NCBI RefSeq assembly: GCF_001282685.1
Contig: NZ_LN875035.1
Location: forward strand, 137,278 to 201,277
From: Niameybacter massiliensis
GTDB lineage: Bacteria > Bacillota > Clostridia > Lachnospirales > Cellulosilyticaceae
Reading direction: 5' to 3'
Length of the DNA stretch: 64,000 nt
Shown in pieces: positions 1 to 8,854 of this stretch. A program made the translations under genes and the position numbers. The notes beneath the pieces were generated by a model. The model was not told the DNA's origin. It did no database searches and saw only the letters and a list, made by a program, of their open reading frames with translations. Position 1 is the first letter of the stretch. The number at the start of each line of letters is the position of its first letter.

Positions 1-797
1 TGTCCAATATCCTCAAGTAATGTATCACTAATAAGGTGATTCTTGTACTCGATAAGTTTATAGAGTGCATTTTGTTCTGGATATTCTACATATTCAGGGA
101 CACGCTCAAGAGAAATATTAAAAAGTTGCTTTAATAGAGCTTTTGTAAATAAGAAATGTCCCATGCTACAAACATGGATGCCATCACCTGATACATAGTG
201 AGGATCTTCTAAACGTTTTGCATCAATATAGGCTGCAACGTCACTATAAATATCAATAGTGCCTAGACCTAGCGGTTCTGACATAAGCCACTTACCATAG
301 TCTTGTAAAACTTGATCATATCCTTCATAAGGTTTCATAAACCCATAGTCATCCCCATACGCGTCTTTGAGACAAGTTGGATCTATCATCTGTGCATCAA
401 AGGGTGGTGGCGTTAGGCAAACCAAATCACAACCTTTTTGTTCCACTATTTTTGCCAGTTGTCTCATACCCTTTTGATATGCATCCAAGCGCTCGTCACT
501 TGGTGGATGATAAATGCCATCATTCATCCCATAACATGCGATGACTAAATCAGGCTGAATCTTCTCTAGAGTAGGCTCAAGTCTTTGAAAGATGCAAGGT
601 CTTAAGAAAGGATGATGAGCTTCTGAAAGACCTGAAGCCGTTTCACTACTCAATCCTAAATTGATAAGCATAGGTTTTGATTCATTAAAATGTGTTGTTA
701 AATACGTATCCATATAGTTCACATAGTGTGCAAGATAAGTGATACTATCCCCTAGAAATAAAATCTTTTTGTAATGCTGTAGGTCTATAGGTTTCAT
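1..797 (-). CDS. SGNH/GDSL-family hydrolase, 3' end beyond window
   Basis: Probable serine esterase or lipase-like hydrolase of the SGNH superfamily; the substrate cannot be read from sequence. The frame is open from the ATG at 797 to the window edge (265 codons), so the C-terminus is missing. Block I is GDSIT with the nucleophile Ser at about residue 18, block III is GMNDG (Asn) near residue 90, and block V is GDGIH (Asp/His) near residue 210. There is no signal peptide, so it should act in the cytoplasm. An AGGAG site sits eight bases upstream of the ATG. It follows argS on the same strand after a 115-base gap. Family assignment is secure; physiological role is not. Confidence 0.85.
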   Translation of the reverse strand, partial: MKPIDLQHYKKILFLGDSITYLAHYVNYMDTYLTTHFNESKPMLINLGLSSETASGLSEAHHPFLRPCIFQRLEPTLEKIQPDLVIACYGMNDGIYHPPSDERLDAYQKGMRQLAKIVEQKGCDLVCLTPPPFDAQMIDPTCLKDAYGDDYGFMKPYEGYDQVLQDYGKWLMSEPLGLGTIDIYSDVAAYIDAKRLEDPHYVSGDGIHVCSMGHFLFTKALLKQLFNISLERVPEYVEYPEQNALYKLIEYKNHLISDTLLEDIG

Positions 798-913
798 TAC
801 GCTTCTCCTAGTTTTAATTATAAAATAATTATAGACTAGTTCATTTTATAACACTAAATAATGAAATTCTATAGTCATATTTATCGAATTCAAGTACTCA
901 TTTATGATACATT

Positions 914-2686
914 TTACATCTTGTCAGGGACTTCAATACCTAATAAATCTAAGCAAGTTGTAAGGATCGACTTAGTAAGGGTAATGACTTGAATCCATGA
1001 GTATTGTTTAACCTGATCTTGCTCTATAAGAATCTTATGTTCATGATAAAATCTATTAAATGTATTGGAAAGCTCATAGATATACTGACACATTTTGTGA
1101 GGGGCATATTCATTAAAGCTTGTTGTGAGCACCTCATTAAATTCAACGATTTTGAGCATAAGATTACGTTCGCTTTCCGTATAAGGCACTTGTAAATTGA
1201 ATTTGTCGCGTTCTACTAATGTATGACTACTATAAAATTTAGATAAGATAGACTCAATACGTACTACAGTATATAAAATATAAGGCCCTGTATTGCCTTC
1301 AAAAGAAGTAAAACGTTCTAAGTCAAAAACATAATCTTTGGTAATTTGATTGGATAAATCACCGTATTTTAGTGCGGCAATACCAACCTTGTAGGCAATT
1401 TGTTTAGCTTTAGAATCGTCTATTTCTTTATTAGTGGTTACTTTTTGATACACTTTATCAGCCACTTCTTTTATTAGACTTTCTAGGCGCATTACGCCTC
1501 CATCGCGAGTTTTAAAAGGCTTGCCATCTTTTCCGTTCATCGTTCCAAAACCTAAAAAGGTGAGCTTAGTATGTGGATCTACTAAATGCCCTTTTCTTGC
1601 ACATCTAAAAACTTGTTCAAAGTGTATTTCTTGTCTTTTATCAACGATATAAATGATTTCATCAGGATGATAAAGTGCCATTCTTTCCACGATCGTCGCA
1701 AGGTCAGTGGTACTATACAATGTGGCACCGTCAGACTTCACTAAGATGCATGGTGGCATTTCTTTTGTATCACTGGCTTCTTTCACATCAACCACAAGTG
1801 CACCTTCACTTTCATAAGCTAATCCTTGCTGCTTCAAACTTTCAATCATGTCAGGAATGTAAGGCTGTGCATCACTTTCTTTCTTCCATAAATCAAAGTA
1901 AACATTGAGGTTGGCATAATTCTTCTTAAGATCATAGATAGAGACATCTAAAATATGCTGCCACAGCGCAACATAACCTCTATGTCCCGTTTGGAATAAA
2001 TAAGTAGTTTGTTTCGCCTCTTCCATAAAATCAGGATTAGATTTAGCATAACGACTTGCTGTTGGATAGATTTCTTCTAAAGTATGAATGGTGAAAGGGG
2101 GTTCTTTAGGAAAATCTCCTGTGTAGGTTTCATCAAAGTAGTCAAGGTCTGGTGAACGTCTCTTAAGTTCTGCAATAATCAGACCAATTTGTAATCCCCA
2201 ATCGCCTAAATGTACATCACCTAAGATGGTGTAATCTAGAAATCTCCCCATTCTTTTGATACATTCTCCAATGACCGCTGTTCTTAAATGACCGACATGA
2301 AGCGGTTTGGCTACGTTTGGCCCACCGTAGTCAATCATAATATTTTTGCCTTTACCTATTGGGTCACATCCTAATTTAGAATTTTCTTGCATCTTTTCTA
2401 TATAATCAATGAGCCATGCATCGTGTAATATGAGATTGATAAAGCCTGGCTTCACACAAGTTACTTCCTTAAAATGATCATTGCCTTTTAATTTTTGAGC
2501 CACTTCCATAGCAATCTCAAAGGGTGCTTTTCTATAGGCTTTTGCTGCACTTAAGGCACCATTACATTGGTATTGGCATAAATCGGGTCTATTGGATCGT
2601 GTAACCATCCCATAATCTTTGTCATAGCCACATTGGGCAAAAGCATTTTCTATTTCTTGGTTAATCCATTTAATAAGCGTATTCAT
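914..2686 (-). CDS. argS: Arginyl-tRNA synthetase
   Basis: Class I synthetase that charges tRNA-Arg in the cytoplasm. The 590-residue protein has the N-terminal Arg-tRNA additional domain, the HIGH motif as HVGH in GPNVAKPLHVGH near residue 130, a KMSKS-equivalent loop GKPFKTRDGG, and a C-terminal DALR-type helical anticodon domain. I start it at 2686 because AGGAGG lies six bases upstream; the longer frame from 2713 begins inside the T-box terminator. The preceding T-box leader places it under control of uncharged tRNA-Arg. Length and domain order match the family. Confidence 0.96.
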   Translation of the reverse strand: MNTLIKWINQEIENAFAQCGYDKDYGMVTRSNRPDLCQYQCNGALSAAKAYRKAPFEIAMEVAQKLKGNDHFKEVTCVKPGFINLILHDAWLIDYIEKMQENSKLGCDPIGKGKNIMIDYGGPNVAKPLHVGHLRTAVIGECIKRMGRFLDYTILGDVHLGDWGLQIGLIIAELKRRSPDLDYFDETYTGDFPKEPPFTIHTLEEIYPTASRYAKSNPDFMEEAKQTTYLFQTGHRGYVALWQHILDVSIYDLKKNYANLNVYFDLWKKESDAQPYIPDMIESLKQQGLAYESEGALVVDVKEASDTKEMPPCILVKSDGATLYSTTDLATIVERMALYHPDEIIYIVDKRQEIHFEQVFRCARKGHLVDPHTKLTFLGFGTMNGKDGKPFKTRDGGVMRLESLIKEVADKVYQKVTTNKEIDDSKAKQIAYKVGIAALKYGDLSNQITKDYVFDLERFTSFEGNTGPYILYTVVRIESILSKFYSSHTLVERDKFNLQVPYTESERNLMLKIVEFNEVLTTSFNEYAPHKMCQYIYELSNTFNRFYHEHKILIEQDQVKQYSWIQVITLTKSILTTCLDLLGIEVPDKM

Positions 2687-2713
2687 ACTCTTCCTCCTAT
2701 TCGTTTTTAACAT

Positions 2714-2950
2714 AAAAAAGCCCGCCCCTTATTCCTAAGAATAAGAGACGGACTCAATCCGCGGTACCACTCCAATTGATTGTATAAACAATCCACTTAT
2801 CACTTTAACGCAGTTAACGGCACACCCTAACTTTTCATAAAAGCTCAGGTTGCTTCTCCGAGGCCCTCTTCACCTTATGATGACTTATAGGACTTCCACT
2901 CTACTCCTACTCGCTGGCAGACACTCAAAAGGTTACTTTTCTCTTCACAG
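2714..2950 (-). promoter_or_regulatory. T-box leader of argS
   Basis: Tandem RNA elements precede argS. The conserved T-box core GGTACCGCGG reads on the minus strand at about 2760-2770, followed directly by a GC-rich terminator hairpin (about 2720-2753) ending in a T run at 2714-2719. Upstream, 2780-2950 folds as stem I and later stems. By family knowledge uncharged tRNA binds the core and opens the terminator. The gene served implies arginine specificity; I could not assign the specifier codon with certainty. Confidence 0.92.
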
Positions 2951-3090
2951 AATTTTTTAGTATTGTTTGATATTATATGCAGAATTATTTTCAATGTCAA
3001 GCAAATTTTTTCAATAAAGTATCCCTTTTATTACCAAAAGGTGCTAAAATACAAGTAAATGAAATCTATTTTCAAAAAGGAGGATTTATA

Positions 3091-3951
3091 ATGTGGTTAC
3101 TCTTTGCCTTTGGTTCTGCACTCTTTGCAGGACTAACAGCTATCTTAGCTAAATGTGGGATCAAAAATACAGATTCTAATGTAGCGACTGCTCTTAGAAC
3201 CATTGTCGTATTGGTTTTTGCTTGGATGATGGTCTTTATATCAGGTTCTTATACTACATTAAGTGGTATCAACACCACAACATTTATCTTTCTTATTCTA
3301 TCAGGCTTTGCAACGGGAGCCTCTTGGCTGTGCTACTTCAAAGCACTGCAACTTGGAGATGTGAATAAAGTCACACCCATTGATAAATCAAGCACCATTT
3401 TAACCATGGTACTCGCCTTTATTTTTCTAGGTGAACCTATGACATTCATCACCTTTATTGCCCTTGTGCTTATAGGTATAGGTACATACTTAATGATTCA
3501 AAAGAAAGAAGCACAAGATCACGAAGTGAAAGGAAAGGCTTGGCTTTTTTATGCCTTAGGCGCAGCAGTCTTTGCCAGCTTAACATCCATTTTAGGTAAA
3601 GTGGGTATACAAGGTATTGATTCTAATTTAGGAACAGCTATACGGACTATTGTTGTCCTTATTATGGCATGGGTGGTTGTATTTGTTACAGGCAAGCAAC
3701 ATACCATCAAAACCATTGATCAAAAGAGCTGGTTATTTATTGTCTTATCTGGTTTTGCAACAGGCGCATCTTGGCTTTGCTATTACCGTGCCCTTCAAGA
3801 CGGACCAGCAAGTGTAGTCGTTCCTATTGATAAACTTAGTCTTTTAGTAACCATTGCTTTTTCTTATATTGTGTTTAAAGAAAAACTTACGAAGAAATCT
3901 GCCATAGGCCTTACGCTTATTGTGATAGGCACTCTATCCCTCTTATTTTAA
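3091..3951 (+). CDS. EamA/DMT-family transporter made of two near-duplicate halves
   Basis: Integral membrane protein of the drug/metabolite transporter superfamily, 286 residues, about ten hydrophobic helices. Residues 1-137 and 149-286 align with each other over their whole length with roughly half the positions identical, including the identical block LSGFATGASWLCY and the motifs LRT/IRTIVVL and PIDK. By-eye identity this high between halves is unusual for ten-helix DMT proteins and recalls fused single-domain EamA proteins of about 140 residues. Start at 3091 has AAGGAGG nine bases upstream; the longer frame from 2977 has no support. Substrate unknown. Confidence 0.88.
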   Translation: MWLLFAFGSALFAGLTAILAKCGIKNTDSNVATALRTIVVLVFAWMMVFISGSYTTLSGINTTTFIFLILSGFATGASWLCYFKALQLGDVNKVTPIDKSSTILTMVLAFIFLGEPMTFITFIALVLIGIGTYLMIQKKEAQDHEVKGKAWLFYALGAAVFASLTSILGKVGIQGIDSNLGTAIRTIVVLIMAWVVVFVTGKQHTIKTIDQKSWLFIVLSGFATGASWLCYYRALQDGPASVVVPIDKLSLLVTIAFSYIVFKEKLTKKSAIGLTLIVIGTLSLLF

Positions 3952-3966
3952 AATTAAGTATAAAAG

Positions 3967-4006
3967 CGAACGAATGTTTGATATTGGAAATAAGCTGTGT
4001 TATAAT
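3967..4006 (+). promoter_or_regulatory. lexA promoter with LexA (SOS) box
   Basis: The SOS box CGAACGAATGTTTG at 3967-3980 fits the Gram-positive CGAAC-N4-GTTYG pattern. It overlaps the -35 element TTGATA (3978-3983). A 17-base spacer leads to a perfect -10 TATAAT (4001-4006), 31 bases before the lexA start codon. This is the expected arrangement for LexA repressing its own gene. Confidence 0.88.
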
Positions 4007-4037
4007 AAGGAAAAATCAACTAGAACAGAGGGATACT

Positions 4038-4646
4038 ATGAAGGATATAACCGCTAAACAACAAGCCGTCCTAGATTGTATCAAAAAAGTGAGTGCGGAA
4101 CGCGGCTATCCGCCATCAGTAAGAGAGATTTGCCTTGCTGTAGGTCTTAAGTCTACTTCTACTGTACACAGTCATTTAAGTAGCCTTGAAGCAAAAGGCT
4201 TTATTAAAAGAGACCCTTCAAAGCCACGTGCGATTGAAGTGATAGATGAATCTAAAAACTGGCTCTCAGATCATGTGACACCTGTTCCTGTACTTGGAAC
4301 AGTAACTGCAGGTGAGCCTATCCTTGCAGCTGAACAAATTGAAGAGTACTATCCTCTTCCAAATCATATGACACGTAATGGTCAAGTGTATATGCTTCGC
4401 GTAAAAGGTGAAAGTATGATCAAGGCTGGAATCTTGAACCAAGACTACGTGATTGTACGCCAACAAGAATCAGCTAATAATGGTGATATTGTTGTTGCAC
4501 TCCTTGGAGATGAAGTCACTGTAAAACGCTTCTTCAAAGAAAAGAATCGTGTAAGATTACAACCTGAAAATGACACTATGGACCCTATCTTCTGCTTAGA
4601 TGTACAGATTATTGGAAAAGTTATTGGGTTATTTAGAGAAATGTAA
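4038..4646 (+). CDS. lexA: LexA repressor, SOS regulator
   Basis: Self-cleaving repressor of the DNA-damage response, 202 residues. Residues 1-65 form the winged helix-turn-helix (PPSVREICLAVGLKS...STVHSHL). The autoproteolysis site is Ala91-Gly92 in TVTAGEP, and the catalytic dyad is Ser126 (KGESMIKAG) with Lys163 (DEVTVKRF). The start at 4038 follows GAGGGA six bases upstream; the 20 extra codons before it lie in the promoter. It stands alone and is self-regulated through the box at 3967. The same type of box is found in front of the JetABC-like operon at 51.9 kb. Confidence 0.97.
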   Translation: MKDITAKQQAVLDCIKKVSAERGYPPSVREICLAVGLKSTSTVHSHLSSLEAKGFIKRDPSKPRAIEVIDESKNWLSDHVTPVPVLGTVTAGEPILAAEQIEEYYPLPNHMTRNGQVYMLRVKGESMIKAGILNQDYVIVRQQESANNGDIVVALLGDEVTVKRFFKEKNRVRLQPENDTMDPIFCLDVQIIGKVIGLFREM

Positions 4647-5046
4647 TATTTACAAGACATTGGAATATCATTTACACTGCGTGATTCTAGAAATTTTAGA
4701 TGAAAGTGGTGTATTTTTTTATGCAAAAAAAGGTTAAAAAAGCTAACATCCTTAGAAGATTTTAAACAAAACAATTCAACTTATATATACTATTTTATAT
4801 CTTTCATTCTATTTTCAATTCTTGATTTATATTACTAAAAAAGCACCCCATCCTATTCCTAAGATCAGGTGCCTCAGCATGATTAAAAAAACTTATCCAT
4901 AAAAAATATAAACCCTGTTAGTACTGCTAATAATACTTATATTTTATTTTGAATAAGTTTTTCCTTCTCTTCAATTACTAATGTATACCACATACTAAGC
5001 ACAATTAATATAACTGGATAGAGTAGCTTGTCCAATATCGGAAGAT
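4647..5046. other. AT-rich intergenic region, no clear gene
   Basis: About 400 bases between convergent lexA and the small gene at 5047. It holds one intrinsic terminator (4837-4872). On the minus strand a 32-codon hydrophobic frame with a TTG start (about 4945-5042) encodes a possible single membrane helix followed by a charged tail, but it has no convincing ribosome site. I do not call it. Confidence 0.5.
4837..4872 (-). terminator. Intrinsic terminator downstream of the 5047 gene
   Basis: Minus-strand hairpin GCACC...GGTGC with inner GATC/GGAT pairing, followed by six T residues at 4837-4842. Confidence 0.7.
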
Positions 5047-5322
5047 TTAATCCCTATGACTAGATACTAAATCTTCATGCCCCTCAGGATAAATATCAAA
5101 TCCAATATAGTAAATAGTATCATCTGCTTCAATTCCCATGTTGTATCTATCTTCTTCAAATTGACTTATAACAAAATCTGCAATTTCATTATCTGTAAAG
5201 TCATCAACTTCTTCATCCTTATCTATAATGATTCCTGTTTCCTCTTCAAACTGTTCTAATGGCATCTCTATAGAAAAATTACTTTCATTTACTTGTATAT
5301 GCCCTTGAAAATACATTTTCAT
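5047..5322 (-). CDS. Small acidic protein of unknown function
   Basis: A 91-residue, strongly acidic soluble protein (runs such as DKDEEVDDFTDNE) with no signal peptide, membrane helix or motif I recognise. The ATG at 5322 is chosen because AGGTGAT lies four to five bases upstream; the frame formally extends three codons to a GTG. It is monocistronic: its own terminator lies downstream at 4837 and the upstream 54 bases separate it from a decayed gene. Codon use and ribosome site suggest a real gene, function unknown. Confidence 0.6.
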   Translation of the reverse strand: MKMYFQGHIQVNESNFSIEMPLEQFEEETGIIIDKDEEVDDFTDNEIADFVISQFEEDRYNMGIEADDTIYYIGFDIYPEGHEDLVSSHRD

Positions 5323-5375
5323 AACTATCACCTCATAAAAAGATTATTTTACTCAGCCTTAGTATATGTAACTTT

Positions 5376-5770
5376 CTATATTTTTACAATGCTTTTATCT
5401 ATATTTGTCGCATATTGTCCAGAATTCCAACTATGACTATCGCTTGCAATAAGAAATAAGCCCAACTGTTTAGTTGCCGAGACTTCAATATTTACTAATT
5501 TCCTACTAACATATGAAGTGTTGCCTAGTGTAGTTAACTCTATGCTTTGCTCTATCCCTTGAAGCATATTACTCGCTACTGTTCCAACTTGTTTATCTTG
5601 CTCTTTGGTATAGACATCTTGAAGGGATAAAGCTTTTCTTTAGCCTGCCATTAGTGCATGTTTTAATTCTAGTTTGCTGGGCTCAAATATTGCAATCTGC
5701 TTTGTGTATTCTGCGAGCTCTTTCATTGAAACAAATTCTTCTAACTTACTAGCTTGTACTGGAATCTTAT
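5376..5770 (-). pseudogene. Decayed gene of unknown function, in-frame stop
   Basis: Reading minus from about 5770, a continuous protein-like frame (KIPVQASKLEEFVSMKELAE..., ...LELKHALMAG) hits a TAA at about 5641-5643, then continues in the same frame (RKALSLQDVYTKEQDKQVG...) to the stop at 5376. The downstream half alone is a 63-codon open frame without a ribosome site. The upstream end abuts the terminator of the next gene, so the frame has lost its start and promoter. I do not recognise the family. Alternative: two tiny unrelated frames, less likely given the matching composition. Confidence 0.5.
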
Positions 5771-5798
5771 AAAAAAGAGCATCTACTTCTAGATGCCC
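5771..5798 (-). terminator. Terminator of the XRE/TPR gene
   Basis: Minus-strand hairpin GGGCATCT/AGATGCTC with one G-U pair, followed by six T residues, about 20 bases after the stop at 5819. Confidence 0.85.
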
Positions 5799-5818
5799 CT
5801 CCTCCTTAATTTTTTCTT

Positions 5819-6742
5819 TTATTTCATGTTTAGTAACTCTTCTTCTAATCTTATTATATTTTGTCTATGATTATCTGCTGGAATCTTTAATCCCTTTGCT
5901 TCTAACCATTTTACAATTTCCTTCCACTGATTCAACTCCTCATGCTTTCTACCTAGCTTTTGGTAACAAGATGCTTTGCTAAACATCCAATGTATATATT
6001 TTTCTGATAACCCAATAGCTTTATCCCAATATTTAAATGCTTCCTCATAACATTCGAGATATTCATAGAATTCTCCCACATATCCCACAATATCAGGTTC
6101 ATTAGGAAACTTAAGAATTGCTTCTTTTGCAAGCTTTAGTCCCTCTTCATACTTACCAGTTGAACTATAAACTTGTAGCATTAACTCATGCATTTCTACA
6201 CTTTCTTTATCTTCTTCAAATAGTTGCTTACAAAATGCCATTGCTTGATTATATTGCCCAAGTTGTGTCTGTAATGAAAGATACCTTCCTAATGCCTCGT
6301 AATATGCTTCACTTTTACTTTCTTTTTCAGATTCAATGACCTTCTTGTATACTTCAAAAGCTTTTTTCTTACAATCATGCATATGGTAGTGATATAAATA
6401 TCCATAATCACTAAGTTGTTTATTAGTATATTTTTCACTTTTAACTATCTTTCTATATTCTTCTTCAGCCCTTAGGAAATTCTCCATGCTTCTTGATTCT
6501 GAGTAAATTGAAAATAATCGGTCTGCATAGGACTCATAAGGGTCAATCTCATCTTTTAACAAGTCATCTACTAATACTTCTAGCACTCTGCCCATCTCTG
6601 GCAAAAGTGATATATCAGGCAATGCTACACCATTTTCCCATTTACTTACAGCCTGATGAGATACATTTAATAACTTTCCTAATTGCTCCTGTGTAATCTG
6701 CTTTGCTTCTCTTAGCTTTTTAATGTTCTTTCCAATATTCAT
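5819..6742 (-). CDS. XRE-family regulator with TPR-like C-terminal repeats
   Basis: A 307-residue cytoplasmic DNA-binding protein. Residues 1-60 are a canonical Cro/C1 helix-turn-helix (QEQLGKLLNVSHQAVSKWENG). The rest is helical with tetratricopeptide-like spacing (for example YNQAMAFCKQLFEEDKES, YEEGLKLAKEAILKFPNEP, YEEAFKYWDKAIGLSEKY). This architecture is shared by regulators that sense peptides or partner proteins (RRNPP-like and related), but no peptide gene is visible beside it. Start at 6742 is preferred because AAAGGAAAG lies just upstream; an ATG eight codons earlier is possible. Confidence 0.85.
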   Translation of the reverse strand: MNIGKNIKKLREAKQITQEQLGKLLNVSHQAVSKWENGVALPDISLLPEMGRVLEVLVDDLLKDEIDPYESYADRLFSIYSESRSMENFLRAEEEYRKIVKSEKYTNKQLSDYGYLYHYHMHDCKKKAFEVYKKVIESEKESKSEAYYEALGRYLSLQTQLGQYNQAMAFCKQLFEEDKESVEMHELMLQVYSSTGKYEEGLKLAKEAILKFPNEPDIVGYVGEFYEYLECYEEAFKYWDKAIGLSEKYIHWMFSKASCYQKLGRKHEELNQWKEIVKWLEAKGLKIPADNHRQNIIRLEEELLNMK

Positions 6743-6808
6743 ATTCTTTCCTTTCACTCTATTCATTTCTATATCTTTAATTATCTTTTCTCAACGTTGA
6801 TACTTTGA

Positions 6809-6967
6809 TTATACAAAAAAATCGATAGCATTCAATAACCGTATAAGTTCATCCTGTTCAACTATGAGTTGCATAACTCCTGATAAGTTGCACTCTCTTT
6901 TTAAAAAGCATGCCTCTTTGAAATACTGTAGGTGCGACCTTTTCAATAAATTTACCTTTTTTTGCAT
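6809..6967 (-). CDS. Possible 52-residue small protein
   Basis: Open frame of 53 codons in the upstream region of the XRE gene, same strand, starting ATG at 6967 with AGAGG a few bases upstream and ending at 6809. Product is basic at the N-terminus and leucine-rich at the C-terminus, with no recognised motif. It could be a small regulator linked to the XRE/TPR protein or a chance frame in a 320-base gap. Low confidence. Confidence 0.25.
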   Translation of the reverse strand: MQKKVNLLKRSHLQYFKEACFLKRECNLSGVMQLIVEQDELIRLLNAIDFFV

Positions 6968-7019
6968 ATCCTCTTTCTTTTTTGTAGAATCATTCTAAGA
7001 GATGGATACCATTTTAGAG

Positions 7020-7051
7020 CAAAAAAGAAGGCCAACCCTAAGGCTGGCTTC
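7020..7051 (-). terminator. Terminator of the DUF2500 gene
   Basis: Minus-strand hairpin GAAGCCAGCC...GGTTGGCCTTC followed by six to seven T residues, 20 bases after the stop at 7070. Confidence 0.9.
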
Positions 7052-7069
7052 ATGTAGTATTTTTAATAA

Positions 7070-7444
7070 TTATTGCATTCTCTTAAATTCAATATAACGC
7101 GTCCCTTGAAAAGTAAGCTTTCCCATATCTTGTTCAACAAGTATCCCATACTCAGTCCCTCGTACTCTGAATTCTATGCGGTCACCACTCGCAACTTCAA
7201 ATGTCACATAATACGTAGTTGATGATGAACTATGCATATTTTCATGATGATGGTGACTCACATTAGTGCGTTTAGCTATAACTGTAGCATCTACTGTAAG
7301 TACTGGAGAATCATTATTCTTTTTCCATTCCTTAGCTGAGCCTACTAGTCCGACAATAATTAATCCAAATACTAATATAAAAATTACAAAGATAAATATA
7401 GGAACAGCGTTAAACATGAAATCATCAAATGGTGAAAATAGCAT
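7070..7444 (-). CDS. DUF2500-type membrane-anchored protein
   Basis: 124 residues: one strong transmembrane helix at residues 15-38 (IFIFVIFILVFGLIIVGLVG), then a beta-rich soluble domain with PVLTVDATVIAKRTNVSHHHH, TTYYVTFEVASGDRIEFRV and GILVEQDMGKLTFQGTRYIEF. This layout matches DUF2500 proteins (E. coli YhhM type), whose function is unknown. GGAGG lies eight bases before the ATG. Monocistronic with its own terminator. The histidine cluster SHHHHEN lies in a loop between strands. Confidence 0.8.
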   Translation of the reverse strand: MLFSPFDDFMFNAVPIFIFVIFILVFGLIIVGLVGSAKEWKKNNDSPVLTVDATVIAKRTNVSHHHHENMHSSSSTTYYVTFEVASGDRIEFRVRGTEYGILVEQDMGKLTFQGTRYIEFKRMQ

Positions 7445-7573
7445 TGATTAAACCTCCTACAAAATAAGTACTTTATTATCAGTATATCTGGTTATTAATC
7501 AAAAATCTATATTTTCATTCTCTTATAATGTATTTTACAGTTTAGAAATTATATTTACTTATAAATCCAATCT

Positions 7574-8185
7574 TCATTCTATTATTCCCCTAGCGTGTAG
7601 GTATTCCCATGCTACATTTTCTTCATGATATGTACTTACTCCTTCTTGGCTATCATAAATCCAAATACCCTCTTGATCTTCTTTATAGTAGTTTTTTCTT
7701 TTGAAATTTTTTAAATGCTCATCTTCTCCCTTATATACTTCTTCGACTACTAGATATCTTTCATTATCAAATATTGAATCTAAAGGTATTGATATATAAA
7801 CTTTTGAAATTTCAAATCCTTTATCATAAGTTGTAGGATAATAGATATCTTTTTCTAATACATATCTACCATTGACTTGTCTAATATAATTGTCATACAT
7901 TGGCAAACCAATACTATCATATACATCTCTAGAGAATTGACTAAGAATAGCTTGTTCTGATTGAAAAGCTTCCCCTAGATAAAGTTCTCCTCCTTCTTCT
8001 ACTACACTTTCTATTATTTCATTCCAAGATTGATAGGTATTTTTATGTACTTTTTCTCCATCTTTTCTATCGTATGGTAAATGAATAGATGAATTAGCGA
8101 TAATATATGGAGCATTACCAGCTATAATAAGGGCTACAAAAATACCAATAATCCAATACATTGTTTTATTACTTTCAATAAACAT
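7574..8185 (-). CDS. Membrane-anchored protein of unknown function
   Basis: 203 residues. A single N-terminal helix at residues 8-30 (TMYWIIGIFVALIIAGNAPYI) acts as an uncleaved anchor; the rest is a hydrophilic extracellular-facing domain rich in Tyr, Glu and Asp with no motif I recognise. No lipobox. It lies in a run of small membrane-associated orphans between 5 and 10 kb, without an obvious operon partner. Likely a lineage-specific surface protein. Confidence 0.65.
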   Translation of the reverse strand: MFIESNKTMYWIIGIFVALIIAGNAPYIIANSSIHLPYDRKDGEKVHKNTYQSWNEIIESVVEEGGELYLGEAFQSEQAILSQFSRDVYDSIGLPMYDNYIRQVNGRYVLEKDIYYPTTYDKGFEISKVYISIPLDSIFDNERYLVVEEVYKGEDEHLKNFKRKNYYKEDQEGIWIYDSQEGVSTYHEENVAWEYLHARGIIE

Positions 8186-8442
8186 TTTTTCCCTCTATGT
8201 ACTTTATTTATTTAATCTTATAATATTTTATAGAAATTTACAACATACCTTCCTAGTTATAACGTAATGTCTAGTCATATCCTATATAGATTTCAAAGTT
8301 ATGATTATAGACTCCAAAAGATGTATGTTCTAAGTTTCATGAAGCTACTTGTTAGCATATTTAATACTAAAAGTGTATTTTGATGTTAGTACAATATTTT
8401 TATGCTACAATTAGATTAAAGTTTATCTAAAGGGGACTAATA

Positions 8443-8586
8443 ATGTTTGATTTATTTTTTACTTTCATGCAGTTTTTCAGCGTAGCTATAATACTAGCCT
8501 TCACTATTCTTGGACTATACGCTCTAATCTTATTTATTAAAGCGTTAAAAATCTATATAAAGAATAATGAAAATAAGGACGTATAG
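8443..8586 (+). CDS. 47-residue hydrophobic membrane peptide
   Basis: ATG at 8443 with AAGGGG eight bases upstream, stop at 8584-8586. The product has a long hydrophobic stretch (residues 3-33) and a basic C-terminal tail (KALKIYIKNNENK), so a single-pass membrane peptide. It is followed two bases later by another small single-pass protein on the same strand, suggesting a two-gene operon that ends at the hairpin at 8779. Function unknown; size and layout would suit a toxin, a transporter accessory or a small regulator. Confidence 0.6.
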   Translation: MFDLFFTFMQFFSVAIILAFTILGLYALILFIKALKIYIKNNENKDV

Positions 8587-8588
8587 AA

Positions 8589-8759
8589 ATGAATGGTATA
8601 AATCATGAAACAAGTGAAGTGATAGAAACATATGTATATCGTGAAAGTGGTCATAGTAATATTATGATATGTTTTATTGGTTTGACAGTTGTTGTGATAG
8701 TGATATCTTATATGTTAGGTAAAATGTTAAGAGAGAAGTTAAAGAATAAGAAAAAGTAG
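8589..8759 (+). CDS. 56-residue single-pass membrane protein
   Basis: ATG at 8589, two bases after the previous stop. The product has a hydrophilic N-terminus, one transmembrane helix at about residues 24-44 (IMICFIGLTVVVIVISYM) and a Lys-rich C-terminus (KMLREKLKNKKK). Translational coupling with the upstream peptide is likely because of the spacing and the lack of a strong ribosome site of its own. No family recognised. Confidence 0.55.
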   Translation: MNGINHETSEVIETYVYRESGHSNIMICFIGLTVVVIVISYMLGKMLREKLKNKKK

Positions 8760-8772
8760 GTGTAATATCAAT

Positions 8773-8804
8773 AAAAAAACTCTTAGTAAGTTTATACTAA
8801 GAGT
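8773..8804. terminator. Bidirectional terminator
   Basis: Perfect ten-base stem ACTCTTAGTA/TACTAAGAGT with A7 on the left flank and TTTC on the right. It ends the plus-strand peptide pair and, with the stronger T run, the minus-strand gene at 8855. Confidence 0.85.
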
Positions 8805-8854
8805 TTCAATACTTAGTCTAGCTTTTCATAACAGTTTGCTTTTAGCTGCTTCAA

